Assembly: GCA_947487765.1 (NCBI GenBank)
Contig: CANKXO010000005.1
Location: forward strand, 62,001-126,000
Length of the DNA: 64,000 nucleotides
Source of the DNA: an uncultured Pseudomonadales bacterium
GTDB taxonomy: Bacteria; Pseudomonadota; Gammaproteobacteria; Pseudomonadales; Cellvibrionaceae
Direction of reading: 5' to 3'
Of this stretch, positions 51,294 to 60,328 are shown piece after piece (positions within the stretch are counted from its first letter, which is position 1; every line of letters starts with the position of its first letter). A program made the translations under genes and the position numbers. A model generated the notes under the pieces. The model searched no databases, was not told where the DNA came from, and saw only the letters and a program-made list of their open reading frames with translations.

Positions 51294-52790
51294 TTACTGA
51301 TTTAAGCGGAAGATATGGTCAATGCGATCTGTCAGTGCAGAAAATGCATCGCGGCCAATAGATTGTCTACCTGTCAATGGGTCTGTCGGAATACTGGCTG
51401 CTTCCCAGATTTGTGCGGCACTTAAATCTTGAGTAATTAATGCTTCTTTCATAGAGAGGCTGACACTTTCTTTGGCAACGCTCACTATGCCGCCAACTAC
51501 AGGTCCGCCAATTTTAGACTTATCCAGTGTTGTCATTGCGGCTTTAATAACAATGGTGGCATATTCGGCTTGTTTGGCCTGATCACTGGTAATTTGTTTA
51601 GATGCAGCATAGATAGAGCCAACAAAATGACCAAGTGCATCAGCGTGAGGTTGAATTTCGCTGCCGCTTCCTGGAATAGTCGTGACAGTTTCTAAGCGTT
51701 GTGTTGCATCACCGTTCAGGTCATTACCCAATTGTAATTTGGTATAAATTTCTCCTAGTTTGTCTGTTTCACCGGCTTCAAGCATTTGTTTAGCATAAGC
51801 GGTAAATGCTTTTCCATTATTCGTGTTGCTGCCATAAGTTAACTCATCCATGACTCCTTCAGCGTCGCTATCAAGTATTTTGGTGAGACTGTCAGCCATT
51901 TCATTAGCAGCTTCGTCATTAAAGCTAGGCATAACGCCATCGCGAATAACTTCTACAGCAGGATTGGCTTCAGCATCCACGGCTTCCATTGCAGTAATAC
52001 CGGCAGCAAACACATCTTTTTTGAGGCGTGAATCAGTTGAATCAGCAACGCCTTCCATAATGACATCAAAGCGTGAGGTGTCGTAAGTTGTATGGGTAAT
52101 TCTACCCATCGTAATATGATATTCGGTTTGAACTGATGCTCTGAGTACATCATCCAGCATGTCCGCTTGTTCTAACTTCTGAATTGCAGTTTCGAAGTGA
52201 GTGCCATTACTTGAGAGTGACGCTAGAATGTCTGCGGCTTGTTCTCTATCTTCTCTGCGCTGTGCTAGGGCTTCTGCCCCTGTACCTGTATTATTTTCAG
52301 CTCTTTCTGCCAGTAACTCCACTAATTCTGCTTTTGCAGCGGGGCTGGTGTGTGTATTGATTGCTTCGGTAAGTTCTTGGGCATAGGTGTCTCCATCGCG
52401 AGGAGTGCCTGCCGCACGGAAAGCGTCAGAGACTTTTAATAAGCTTTCAGCGTCTAGTTGCTTGGCAAAATTATCAAATAGAGTTGCTCTATTGTCAGCG
52501 CTTAATCCTGGGCCTACCCAACTTTTATCAGTGACTTCATTGGCAAAAGTTTCAAGTGAGCCGCGTCGAGCAAGCTCATCAACTACACTATCTGCTTCCT
52601 GAGAAGGTAGTTTGGCTAACGTATTAGCAGCTTCAGTGACCTCATTGGTATCAGCCCATTCAAATGCGCCATCTGAATTAACTAAAGACTCGATTTTATC
52701 TGCTGCTTCAGTAACGTCATTAGACTGAGATGCTGGCCAGCCGCCAGCTGGCTGATTGCCAATACCACTTTGAATGCTTGATGATGTCAT
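51294..52790 (-). CDS. Unknown 498-aa protein, candidate type III substrate
   Basis: The frame is open to 52805, but ATG 52790 follows GAGAG and gives MTSSSIQSGIGNQPAGGW. The N-terminus is Ser/Gln/Gly-rich and disordered, as in many type III-secreted proteins. The body is acidic and helical with repeated A-x2-L and SLxxxLxS patterns; it ends TDRIDHIFRLNQ. No membrane segment, no signal peptide, no known domain. Downstream of sctU and the 219-aa gene on the same strand. Effector, translocon or gatekeeper are all possible. Confidence 0.7.
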   Translation of the reverse strand: MTSSSIQSGIGNQPAGGWPASQSNDVTEAADKIESLVNSDGAFEWADTNEVTEAANTLAKLPSQEADSVVDELARRGSLETFANEVTDKSWVGPGLSADNRATLFDNFAKQLDAESLLKVSDAFRAAGTPRDGDTYAQELTEAINTHTSPAAKAELVELLAERAENNTGTGAEALAQRREDREQAADILASLSSNGTHFETAIQKLEQADMLDDVLRASVQTEYHITMGRITHTTYDTSRFDVIMEGVADSTDSRLKKDVFAAGITAMEAVDAEANPAVEVIRDGVMPSFNDEAANEMADSLTKILDSDAEGVMDELTYGSNTNNGKAFTAYAKQMLEAGETDKLGEIYTKLQLGNDLNGDATQRLETVTTIPGSGSEIQPHADALGHFVGSIYAASKQITSDQAKQAEYATIVIKAAMTTLDKSKIGGPVVGGIVSVAKESVSLSMKEALITQDLSAAQIWEAASIPTDPLTGRQSIGRDAFSALTDRIDHIFRLNQ

Positions 52791-52882
52791 GATGTTTTCT
52801 CTCAATGAGTTGATGTCAAATCTATAAGAGAAACGATACTCGTGGTGAGACTGTTTGGGTATAAGGGAATTCCCCTAATGGA

Positions 52883-53542
52883 TTAACGCCTTAATAGGAG
52901 GTCAATGTTATTGAGGCGATCAAGCCTGTCGCCTTGTAGAGCATTAAAGTAAGCATCAACAATATTCTCTAAAGTGTTTCCACTTCTCCATTCTTGAGCT
53001 AACTTTTCCATTGCTATTTTGGTTTGGCTCGATAGAGTTCCATTGATTGGGTCTTGAACTTCTGCAATTAGCTTTTCACAGTAAAGTTGTTTGGCTGACT
53101 CATTGCTTGATATTAGTGTTAATAATGACAACATAACTTGTTGAAAGCTGTTGGCAGGTAGGGGGTGTCTGCCGGAAGGTTGAGAGTACCAGGCGCATAA
53201 ATATTCAATAGGTCCCAGGCTTCGAGTCTGTCCAAAAGCGCTGCTACTGTTAACTGTAGCAGCTCCCCAAGCAGATAGTTTCCCGGATGGCAGGCGACCA
53301 GTTGTCAATGCATTCACGAGTGTATCCGTTATAAGGCTTTGTGCGCTATCGTCTCCATATTTTTCTACGTAGCATAATATTTGCAAGAAGGCAGGATAAA
53401 TATTTTCTCCCATATCGAGGCAAACTTTTTCCATTAATCTTACGCGCTCATCAATCGATTTTAATGTTGCACAACTATTAATGAGTGCTTGAGCGGCAGC
53501 ATACCAGTCCGGATTCTCTTTTAATGTTAGTGTGCCAGTCAT
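52883..53542 (-). CDS. Unknown 219-aa protein of the type III locus
   Basis: Helical cytoplasmic protein starting MTGTLTLKENPDWYAAAQAL, with LPSGKLSAWGAATVNSSSAF and ending in RLDRLNNIDLLLRR. No family recognised. Between the FliO-like gene and the 498-aa gene on the same strand; spacing 67 and 92 bp. Could be a chaperone or sorting-platform accessory; function not known. Confidence 0.65.
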   Translation of the reverse strand: MTGTLTLKENPDWYAAAQALINSCATLKSIDERVRLMEKVCLDMGENIYPAFLQILCYVEKYGDDSAQSLITDTLVNALTTGRLPSGKLSAWGAATVNSSSAFGQTRSLGPIEYLCAWYSQPSGRHPLPANSFQQVMLSLLTLISSNESAKQLYCEKLIAEVQDPINGTLSSQTKIAMEKLAQEWRSGNTLENIVDAYFNALQGDRLDRLNNIDLLLRR

Positions 53543-53609
53543 GATATTATCGATATTGGGTTATAAGGTTTCAGTGTAAAGTTGTTCCTTGTGAGTATTT
53601 AATCAGCTT

Positions 53610-53930
53610 TTATCCTAGATTGCTATTCGGGGGTGTAAACTGCGAGCTCTCTTCATTCTTAGTGACTATTGTTTCTGGTGTGGACATGTTCTTGTCAATC
53701 AGGCTGATATTATTAGGTGTGACCCCAAGTATATATTCAGCATCTTTATAGTTAAGAATCATTATTCTTTCTCGATTACCAATTGGTAGTGACAACTTTA
53801 TTTTTAGGAGGTTGTCTTTATTTTTATGTGTATACGCGCTTTTAATACCTTTTAGAATTAAAAAAGCGAGTGCAATAACAATTGCTAATGCAAGCAGCAT
53901 AAAAAATAATTCGATAACGTATTCTTTCAT
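53610..53930 (-). CDS. FliO-like membrane protein in a type III locus
   Basis: 106 aa. One N-terminal membrane helix (about 7-28), then a small cytoplasmic beta domain: KIKLSLPIGNRERIMILNYK, DAEYILGVTPNNISLID. This is the FliO pattern (basic linker, LPLG-R-x-R, LGVT). FliO is normally a flagellar assembly factor and is usually absent from virulence-type systems. Its stop/start overlaps the sctU gene by 4 bp (coupled). Confidence 0.68.
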   Translation of the reverse strand: MKEYVIELFFMLLALAIVIALAFLILKGIKSAYTHKNKDNLLKIKLSLPIGNRERIMILNYKDAEYILGVTPNNISLIDKNMSTPETIVTKNEESSQFTPPNSNLG

Positions 53931-55102
53931 GAATATTTAGTCTCCATGTTCGTATAGGTTGGAGGGTAATGGGTTAGGTCTTCTCCAGGGGGATTTTGCA
54001 GGGACTCGCTAGGTGCTTGATTGGTATGATATTTTTGGCGCTCTATTTCTTCTGTAACTTCGTTGGCCCAAATAATAACCTCAGCGATAATGTCAAATAG
54101 TTCTCTTGGTATTATATTGCCTTCTGTTGACTCTCTTAATAATGTTCGAGCGAGTTCGATGTTACGTATGATTGGAATGCCAGCCTCTTCAGCTGCTTCG
54201 CGCATTCTTTTAGCAATATGATTTTCGCCTTTTGCAGATACTACTGGTACTGGAGTATTGTCCCTATCGTAATTTAAAGCAATAGCAATGTGTGTGGGGT
54301 TTACAATCAGTACATTGGCGTTTGTTGCGGCTTGTACAGAACTTTGTTCGGACCATTCATGATGAAGCTGGCGGCGCTCTTGTTTTACCATCGGGTCACC
54401 CTCGCTATCCTTAACTTCTTGTTTGATATCCCGCATGCTCATTCTCATTTTTTTAATAAAAGAATGACGTTGATATGCGGAGTCAAGAATTGCTATAAAG
54501 ACAAATACGCTGATCGTCCATATGCAGAAATTAAAGACGGTATCCCAGATGCCTTCACCGATGACAGTAACCGATGCTAGGGGGATTAACATAATTTGTG
54601 CTAGAAAGTGTTTGAAAATTAGCCAGCCAATGAAAAATAAAATGGCCGTTTTAGCGATAGATTTTAATACCTCCATTAAATTGTCCATGCTAAACATGCG
54701 TTTAATGCCTGAAGCTGGATTGAGATGTTCCATTTTTGGTTTCATTTTATCGAAGGTTAAAATTGGGCCTGTTTGTAAAAATTCTATTAATAGAGTGAGA
54801 GCAACGATAGGGCATAACAATAAGGCTGTAATGATCAATAGTGTATTGATAGCTTCTTTTCCAATAATTTGTAAGGAATAAATAAAGTTATCGGTGGGTA
54901 CGGAAAGAATTGTTGATGTAAAAGACGTTATTCTTTCTCCAATGTAGCTCATGCTAATACTGAATAAGACGAGCCAAAGCGCTAGTACAATAGTGCTTGT
55001 TACATCCTTGCTTTTTGCAACATCTCCCTTCTTTCTAGCATCTTTCAATCGTTTGGGAGTAGGTTTTTCGGTCTTGTCACCGCCATTATTTTTATCTGCC
55101 AT
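53927..55102 (-). CDS. sctU: Type III export switch protein SctU (YscU/FlhB family)
   Basis: 391 aa. Four membrane helices (about 33-52, 84-108, 145-165, 185-207) precede a cytoplasmic autocleavage domain with the NPTH motif at 268-271 (VNPTHIAIALNYD). The sequence after it (VVSAKGENHIAKRMREAAEE, IPIIRNIELARTLLREST) is typical of injectisome SctU. A longer Pro-rich tail follows (about 350-391). Controls the switch from needle to effector export. First gene of the minus arm. Confidence 0.93.
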   Translation of the reverse strand: MADKNNGGDKTEKPTPKRLKDARKKGDVAKSKDVTSTIVLALWLVLFSISMSYIGERITSFTSTILSVPTDNFIYSLQIIGKEAINTLLIITALLLCPIVALTLLIEFLQTGPILTFDKMKPKMEHLNPASGIKRMFSMDNLMEVLKSIAKTAILFFIGWLIFKHFLAQIMLIPLASVTVIGEGIWDTVFNFCIWTISVFVFIAILDSAYQRHSFIKKMRMSMRDIKQEVKDSEGDPMVKQERRQLHHEWSEQSSVQAATNANVLIVNPTHIAIALNYDRDNTPVPVVSAKGENHIAKRMREAAEEAGIPIIRNIELARTLLRESTEGNIIPRELFDIIAEVIIWANEVTEEIERQKYHTNQAPSESLQNPPGEDLTHYPPTYTNMETKYS

Positions 55103-55546
55103 ATAATAAAGTGTCCTTTTTTGACAAGTAATATTATCAATTTAAATAATTATTAAATTAATAAATATTATTTTCATTAAATTTTTAATGTTTATTATCG
55201 TGTAGGGGTTTTCCCTTATAGATTAATTTTTCGCATTAATGTATGGGTTTTTTGGTAATTTTTAAAATTAAAAAAATAAAGATTATTTTTTGATGAAATG
55301 CGCGACAAAATAATAATTTTTTTCAATGAAGATATTATTGTCTTTAAGATAATGTGTATTTTTTATGTCGATAAAATGACATTTTATATATTTAATTTTT
55401 AAATGTGACAAAGTCCTCATAACTAAAAAGCAGGTTGGAACTTTGCTTTTTTATTTTTAATTTTAAGTATAATCGCCGACTGTTCTGGTTGTGGATTGAT
55501 GAACAAAAAAATATAAATGTATCCCTAATGCAACAAATGGAGGCGA
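55103..55546. other. Very AT-rich divergent regulatory region of the type III locus
   Basis: About 450 bp between sctU and the lytic transglycosylase gene, with long stretches nearly free of G and C. No ORF. The promoters of both arms must lie here. AT-richness of this degree is a usual target of H-NS-like silencers; binding is inferred. Confidence 0.6.
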
Positions 55547-55552
55547 TTGTTG

Positions 55553-56299
55553 ATGTTTGTACGTAAAGCTCGTATAGCATTGGTAATTATGTTGTTTTAT
55601 TCCAGCACAGGCTCAGCTATTGATTGTTTGGCCGCCAACGGTGTTTGGTTCTCTGCATCGTATAAGTCAATAAACAAATTTTCCGCTGATAGTTGTCAAA
55701 AGATTAACGATTACTTTATTGCGCCTGATAACCTGGAATCGCAACACCTTAAGCGCTACGACGCTCAAGATATGCAGAGTGAGCAACCTTCTTTGTGGAA
55801 TAGTAATTTTAGGGGGAGAGTAGTGAAAATTGGGCCTCTATCTTCTAGTGATGTTGTTCAGACTCGCTTGCCGCAGAGAAATAAGTATCATTCTCGGGCT
55901 TCTATCTTTGCTGAAGATATTAATTTTATTGCAGATATGTTCAATATTGACCCGCTGCTGCTTCACTCAATTGCCTATGTCGAATCTCGATATAACCCTT
56001 CGGCTATCTCTCCTGCTGGTGCAAAAGGGATGATGCAATTGATGCCAGCGACGGCCCGCCGCTTTGGCCTTGTCGGTTCTGAAGAAGAACTGTTTGATCC
56101 TCTTGTAAGCTTGCGCTTGAGTTCTCTTTATCTACGTAAATTGTATAAATTGTTTGGGAATGATTTAACGTTGGTCTTGGCTGCTTATAACGCCGGTGAA
56201 AATGCAGTTATTAAATATGGTAGAAAAGTGCCTCCCTATCAAGAGACGCAAGCCTATGTGCAAAAGGTAATGGCGCATTATTTGGATTTAAGGACGTGA
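55553..56299 (+). CDS. Type III-associated lytic transglycosylase (IpgF-like)
   Basis: 248 aa. ATG 55553 is 9 bp past GGAGG; two TTG codons just upstream are alternatives. Signal peptide (KARIALVIMLFYSSTGSAI). SLT domain in the C-terminal half, with catalytic Glu144 in SIAYVESRYNPSAIS, then GAKGMMQLMPATARRFG and LAAYNAGENAV. It cuts peptidoglycan locally to let the injectisome through. First gene of the plus arm, 88 bp before sctV. Confidence 0.92.
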   Translation: MFVRKARIALVIMLFYSSTGSAIDCLAANGVWFSASYKSINKFSADSCQKINDYFIAPDNLESQHLKRYDAQDMQSEQPSLWNSNFRGRVVKIGPLSSSDVVQTRLPQRNKYHSRASIFAEDINFIADMFNIDPLLLHSIAYVESRYNPSAISPAGAKGMMQLMPATARRFGLVGSEEELFDPLVSLRLSSLYLRKLYKLFGNDLTLVLAAYNAGENAVIKYGRKVPPYQETQAYVQKVMAHYLDLRT

Positions 56300-56387
56300 T
56301 TAGAGCTGACTTTTGTTATGAAATTGCAATACTGAAATGTCAGAATTTTTGGTTGGTGTTTGGACAGTTTTATCTTAGGAAAGGCTG

Positions 56388-58364
56388 ATGAGTTTGAAAG
56401 ATTATTTGCAGTCGAATTCCCAGCCTGCGCCCAGCTTTTTTTCTCATACGAGTGACTTATTTTTAGCGCTAGGCGTTGTTGCTATCGTTACCTTGATGGT
56501 TTTGCCTGTTCCGCCATTAATGCTGGATGTGTTAGTTGCCATTAATATTGTATTTGGTTTGGTGCTGGTGTTAATGGGGGTTTATATTACATCTCCTCTG
56601 CAGTTCTCGGCATTTCCTAGTGTTTTGTTGATTAGTACTTTGTACCGCTTGGCGCTATCTGTTGCAACAACCCGAATGATTTTATTGCATGGCGATGCAG
56701 GAAATATCGTCGACACGTTCGGGAATCTCGTGGCGGGAGGAAATCTAATTGTTGGTCTTGTTGTTTTTCTAATTATTACTTTAGTGCAGTTTATCGTTAT
56801 TGCTAAGGGTGCTGAGCGTGTTGCTGAAGTCAGTGCTCGTTTTTCTTTAGATGCGATGCCAGGTAAGCAGCTGTCTATTGATTCGGATTTAAGATCAGGC
56901 TTGTTGGATAAAGAAGGGGCCAGACAAAAACGCAGAGAAATAGAGTTAGAAGCTAAGTTTCATGGCAGTATGGATGGCGCAATGAAGTTTGTTAAGGGTG
57001 ATGCTATTGCGGGCATTGTGATTACCATTATTAATCTTTTGGGGGGATTAGCTATTGGTATGCTGCAATTGGATATGAGTGCCAGTGCCGCGATGGCCAA
57101 GTACTCTATTCTCACTGTAGGTGATGGAATGGTTGCACAAATCCCTGCGCTTTTAGGCGCAATGTCTGCTGGCTTAATTGTTACTCGTGCAACTGATGAA
57201 AAGAGCGATAAGCATCTGGGTGACTCTATACAGAAGCAGTTAACATCTATTCCGCGTGTTTCTCTTGTTGCAGGGGGTATATGTTGTCTTATGGCGTTCG
57301 TTCCAGGTTTTCCCAGTGGTGTCTTTATTATTCTGGGCCTGATGCTGCTTGCTTCTGGAATATTATTAATTCCAGTTTGGAGGAATCGCCTTCAGCAAGC
57401 CTCAAAGCCTACGTTTGATGCGATTATTAAAAGCAAAGAAAAAAGTACGCGCGTTCCTGTAGGGTCATCTACTGAATCAATTGAGCTCCAAGCGGCTGTG
57501 CCTTTATTGTTGCAGCTGCCAAGTAGTTGGGGGAAAGATAATACTCCAGCGTTATTAATCGCCGAGCTGGATGAAGTTCTTCAGGAGCTTCAATTGAATT
57601 TAGGTTTTAAGTTGCCTGCCATCAACTTTCATTGGACAAGTAGTTTAAATGATAAATGGCAATTACTAGCTTACGAAGTCCCTATTGCTCAAAGTGAGTC
57701 TGCTGCCGGTGACCCCCTTAGTGTTATCCCTTCTGCTGTTCATCAAGCGTTACGGCGCCATGCAACACTCTTTCTTGGCCTTCAAGAGACTAGCTTTTTA
57801 TTGGCTCAGGCAAGCGACGATAACCCGGATATTGTGAAAGAAGCGCTGCGTGTTGTTCCCATGCAAAACCTTGCCGCAATTTTTCGAAATCTTATAGAAG
57901 AAGAAATTCCAATTCGTAACTTGCGTTCAATTCTAGAGGCTTTAATTGATGCAGGTCAGCATGAAAAAGATATTAATAACCTAACAGAGTTTGTTCGTAT
58001 CGCGCTCAGTCGACAAATTAGTTATCGATTTGCTCCGCAAGGTGTTTTAAGAGCGCTAGCTTTATCTCCAGAGCTTGAAGATAGGTTGTTGCAATCACTT
58101 AGAGTTACTGCGGGTAAAGTACAGCTGTCAATGGATCCTATGGATGTAGAAGCAATAATTTCTACGCTTGTTGAAGCTGTTCGGCAGCATAACCCCACAG
58201 CAATTGTTGTGAATGTTCAGGTAAGGAAATATGTTCGTAAACTAATTGAGTTAGATTGTTTTGACTTTCCGGTGTTGTCACATAATGAATTAGTCTCAAC
58301 AGTTCATATTGATGTTATCGATCGAGTTGGTTTGCCCAAAATACAGCATCTTGAATCTGCTTAA
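56388..58364 (+). CDS. sctV: Type III export gate protein SctV (LcrD/FlhA family)
   Basis: 658 aa. About eight N-terminal membrane helices to residue 320. The FHIPEP-type signature region reads FPSVLLISTLYRLALSVATT, and the cytoplasmic loop has RFSLDAMPGKQLSIDSDLRS, GLLDKEGARQKRREIELEAK. The C-terminal cytoplasmic domain (about 345-650) forms the nonameric export ring that receives chaperone-substrate complexes. The start follows an AGGAAAGG site. Confidence 0.95.
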   Translation: MSLKDYLQSNSQPAPSFFSHTSDLFLALGVVAIVTLMVLPVPPLMLDVLVAINIVFGLVLVLMGVYITSPLQFSAFPSVLLISTLYRLALSVATTRMILLHGDAGNIVDTFGNLVAGGNLIVGLVVFLIITLVQFIVIAKGAERVAEVSARFSLDAMPGKQLSIDSDLRSGLLDKEGARQKRREIELEAKFHGSMDGAMKFVKGDAIAGIVITIINLLGGLAIGMLQLDMSASAAMAKYSILTVGDGMVAQIPALLGAMSAGLIVTRATDEKSDKHLGDSIQKQLTSIPRVSLVAGGICCLMAFVPGFPSGVFIILGLMLLASGILLIPVWRNRLQQASKPTFDAIIKSKEKSTRVPVGSSTESIELQAAVPLLLQLPSSWGKDNTPALLIAELDEVLQELQLNLGFKLPAINFHWTSSLNDKWQLLAYEVPIAQSESAAGDPLSVIPSAVHQALRRHATLFLGLQETSFLLAQASDDNPDIVKEALRVVPMQNLAAIFRNLIEEEIPIRNLRSILEALIDAGQHEKDINNLTEFVRIALSRQISYRFAPQGVLRALALSPELEDRLLQSLRVTAGKVQLSMDPMDVEAIISTLVEAVRQHNPTAIVVNVQVRKYVRKLIELDCFDFPVLSHNELVSTVHIDVIDRVGLPKIQHLESA

Positions 58365-58401
58365 TGAAAATAAAGCCAGTTTAAATGTAATTTGAAAAAA
58401 T

Positions 58402-60267
58402 ATGAGTAAAAACGAAATGATGATAGATAATAAAGGGATGTTACTTTTGAGAAAAAATATTATACAAATAATAAAGTTCTGTGCAGTTTTATTTTTTTCA
58501 GTACAAGTCTATTCGGCCCCTGTCCCTAACTTTGATAAGCCGGTTTCTTTAACGGCTAGAGAGCAGGCAATTACCGTTTTTATGCAGGAGTTATTTGGCC
58601 AAATAGATGTGCCTGTTGTAGTTGATTCTAGAGTTGAAGGTAAGGTAAATGCCAGCTTTTCCAGCTTGCCTGCACAAGAAGTGTTTGAAGACGTAGGCCG
58701 TTCGTTTGGGTTGGTCGTCTATTACGATGGTGCCGTTGCTTATATTTATACTGCGAATAATATTTCTCAACGTTTTTTAGCCACACCTAAGCATATGACA
58801 AATAGGATTCTCAAAAATGTTTATAGTTTAGGTCTTACTGATCAGCAAAACCAATTGCGTTCCTCTAATGATGGAGGCCTGGTTGTTAGAGGAACTAAGC
58901 GTTTTATTGAGCAGATAGAAGAGTTGGTCTATGTGACTAAAAGTAATGTGGAATTTTATCAGCCACCTTTAAGCTTTAAAGTATTTTATTTGAAATATGC
59001 GTGGGCTCAGGATGTCACTATGAGGTTCGGTGGCCGTGAAGTCATTATTCCTGGTGTAGCAAGTACTCTGCGTTTCTTAACCGATGATAGTTCTAATAAT
59101 TATCTTTCTGAGCCTGTAGACACGTTGGGCAATACTTCACAGCTTGCCTCTGCTCAGCAAGGTTTGCGCGGACAGGGTTTGGCCAATATTAGTACTGAGG
59201 GCCGTTTGGGCTTGGATGGTGGTGCTGTATCACCAATCCCTGTGATGGATGCTGGCCGTCTCAGGGGACCAATAGATAGTAATGGAGAAAGTATACGTAT
59301 TGGTGTTGACCCACGATTAAATGCGATTATTGTTCGAGACTCTCCAGATCGTATGAGTCGATACAAAGCACTGATTGATGCGCTTGATATCGAACCGCAA
59401 ATGTTGGAGATAGAAGCAACCATCATCGATGTTAATACTGATCGTTTGCGTGAGCTAGGTATCAACTGGCGAGGAATAAGAGGTGATGACCAATTACTGT
59501 TTGGTGATGGAAGTACTTCTGATTTGAATCTGAATGTCGATCGGACTATTACTCCTTTAGGGAGAGGTGGTTTTGCTTCTTTTGTTACGGGAAATACATT
59601 TAAATTTATTGGACGCATTAATGCCTTGGAAGCGAAAGGTGCAGCCCGCATTGCGTCTAGCCCTCATGTGCTAACCCTTTCGAACGTAGAGGCAATCTTT
59701 GATACGAGTTCGACTTTTTATGTGCGCCTCGAAGGTGAAGACGAAGTTGATTTGTTTAATGTTTCTGTAGGGACTTCTTTGAGAGTAACTCCCCATGTAT
59801 TTAAAGATAATGGAGAGGCAAAGATTAAGCTTTTGATAACCATTGAAGATGGTCAACAGGAAAATCAATCGGTAGATAATATTCCTGTTGTAAGGCGTTC
59901 AACTATTAATACACAAGCTTTAATCAATGCAAACGAAAGTGTATTAATCGGCGGTCTGGTTCGTGAAACAACAGAAGAAAGTGTGGATAAGGTGCCGCTA
60001 TTAGGTGATGTGCCTGTTTTTGGAAATTTATTTAAATCAAAGACAAAAAAAGCAGAGCGTATAGAGCGAATGTTTTTAATTTCCCCACGTTTAGCCTCTT
60101 CTCGTCAGAGAAACAAGGAAAGGATCAGTCTTTTACAAAATCAAACGGTTGAGCCTATCTTTGGGAATGCAGATCCGGATAAGTTAAAAAATGCTGCTTT
60201 AGAGTCAAAGCCGTTATATCAACATACTGACTTCTTTGATGATGCCGAAGAGTATAGCCGTAACTAA
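58402..60267 (+). CDS. sctC: Type III outer-membrane secretin SctC
   Basis: 621 aa. Signal peptide-like segment (NIIQIIKFCAVLFFSVQVYS). N0/N1 domains begin at DKPVSLTAREQAITVFMQEL. The secretin core follows (DPRLNAIIVRDSPDRMSRYK, then IEATIIDVNTDRLRELGINW and VPLLGDVPVFGNLFKSKTKK). The start is uncertain: ATG 58402 has no Shine-Dalgarno site; ATG 58438 or TTG 58447 behind AAAGGG (58432-58437) would also give a signal peptide. Downstream of sctV, 37 bp. Confidence 0.94.
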   Translation: MSKNEMMIDNKGMLLLRKNIIQIIKFCAVLFFSVQVYSAPVPNFDKPVSLTAREQAITVFMQELFGQIDVPVVVDSRVEGKVNASFSSLPAQEVFEDVGRSFGLVVYYDGAVAYIYTANNISQRFLATPKHMTNRILKNVYSLGLTDQQNQLRSSNDGGLVVRGTKRFIEQIEELVYVTKSNVEFYQPPLSFKVFYLKYAWAQDVTMRFGGREVIIPGVASTLRFLTDDSSNNYLSEPVDTLGNTSQLASAQQGLRGQGLANISTEGRLGLDGGAVSPIPVMDAGRLRGPIDSNGESIRIGVDPRLNAIIVRDSPDRMSRYKALIDALDIEPQMLEIEATIIDVNTDRLRELGINWRGIRGDDQLLFGDGSTSDLNLNVDRTITPLGRGGFASFVTGNTFKFIGRINALEAKGAARIASSPHVLTLSNVEAIFDTSSTFYVRLEGEDEVDLFNVSVGTSLRVTPHVFKDNGEAKIKLLITIEDGQQENQSVDNIPVVRRSTINTQALINANESVLIGGLVRETTEESVDKVPLLGDVPVFGNLFKSKTKKAERIERMFLISPRLASSRQRNKERISLLQNQTVEPIFGNADPDKLKNAALESKPLYQHTDFFDDAEEYSRN

Positions 60268-60328
60268 GAGAGTTTTTAATTGGCCGTTAAGTGCTTTGGC
60301 GGCTTGAATTTTTTCAAGAGTGCTGGTT

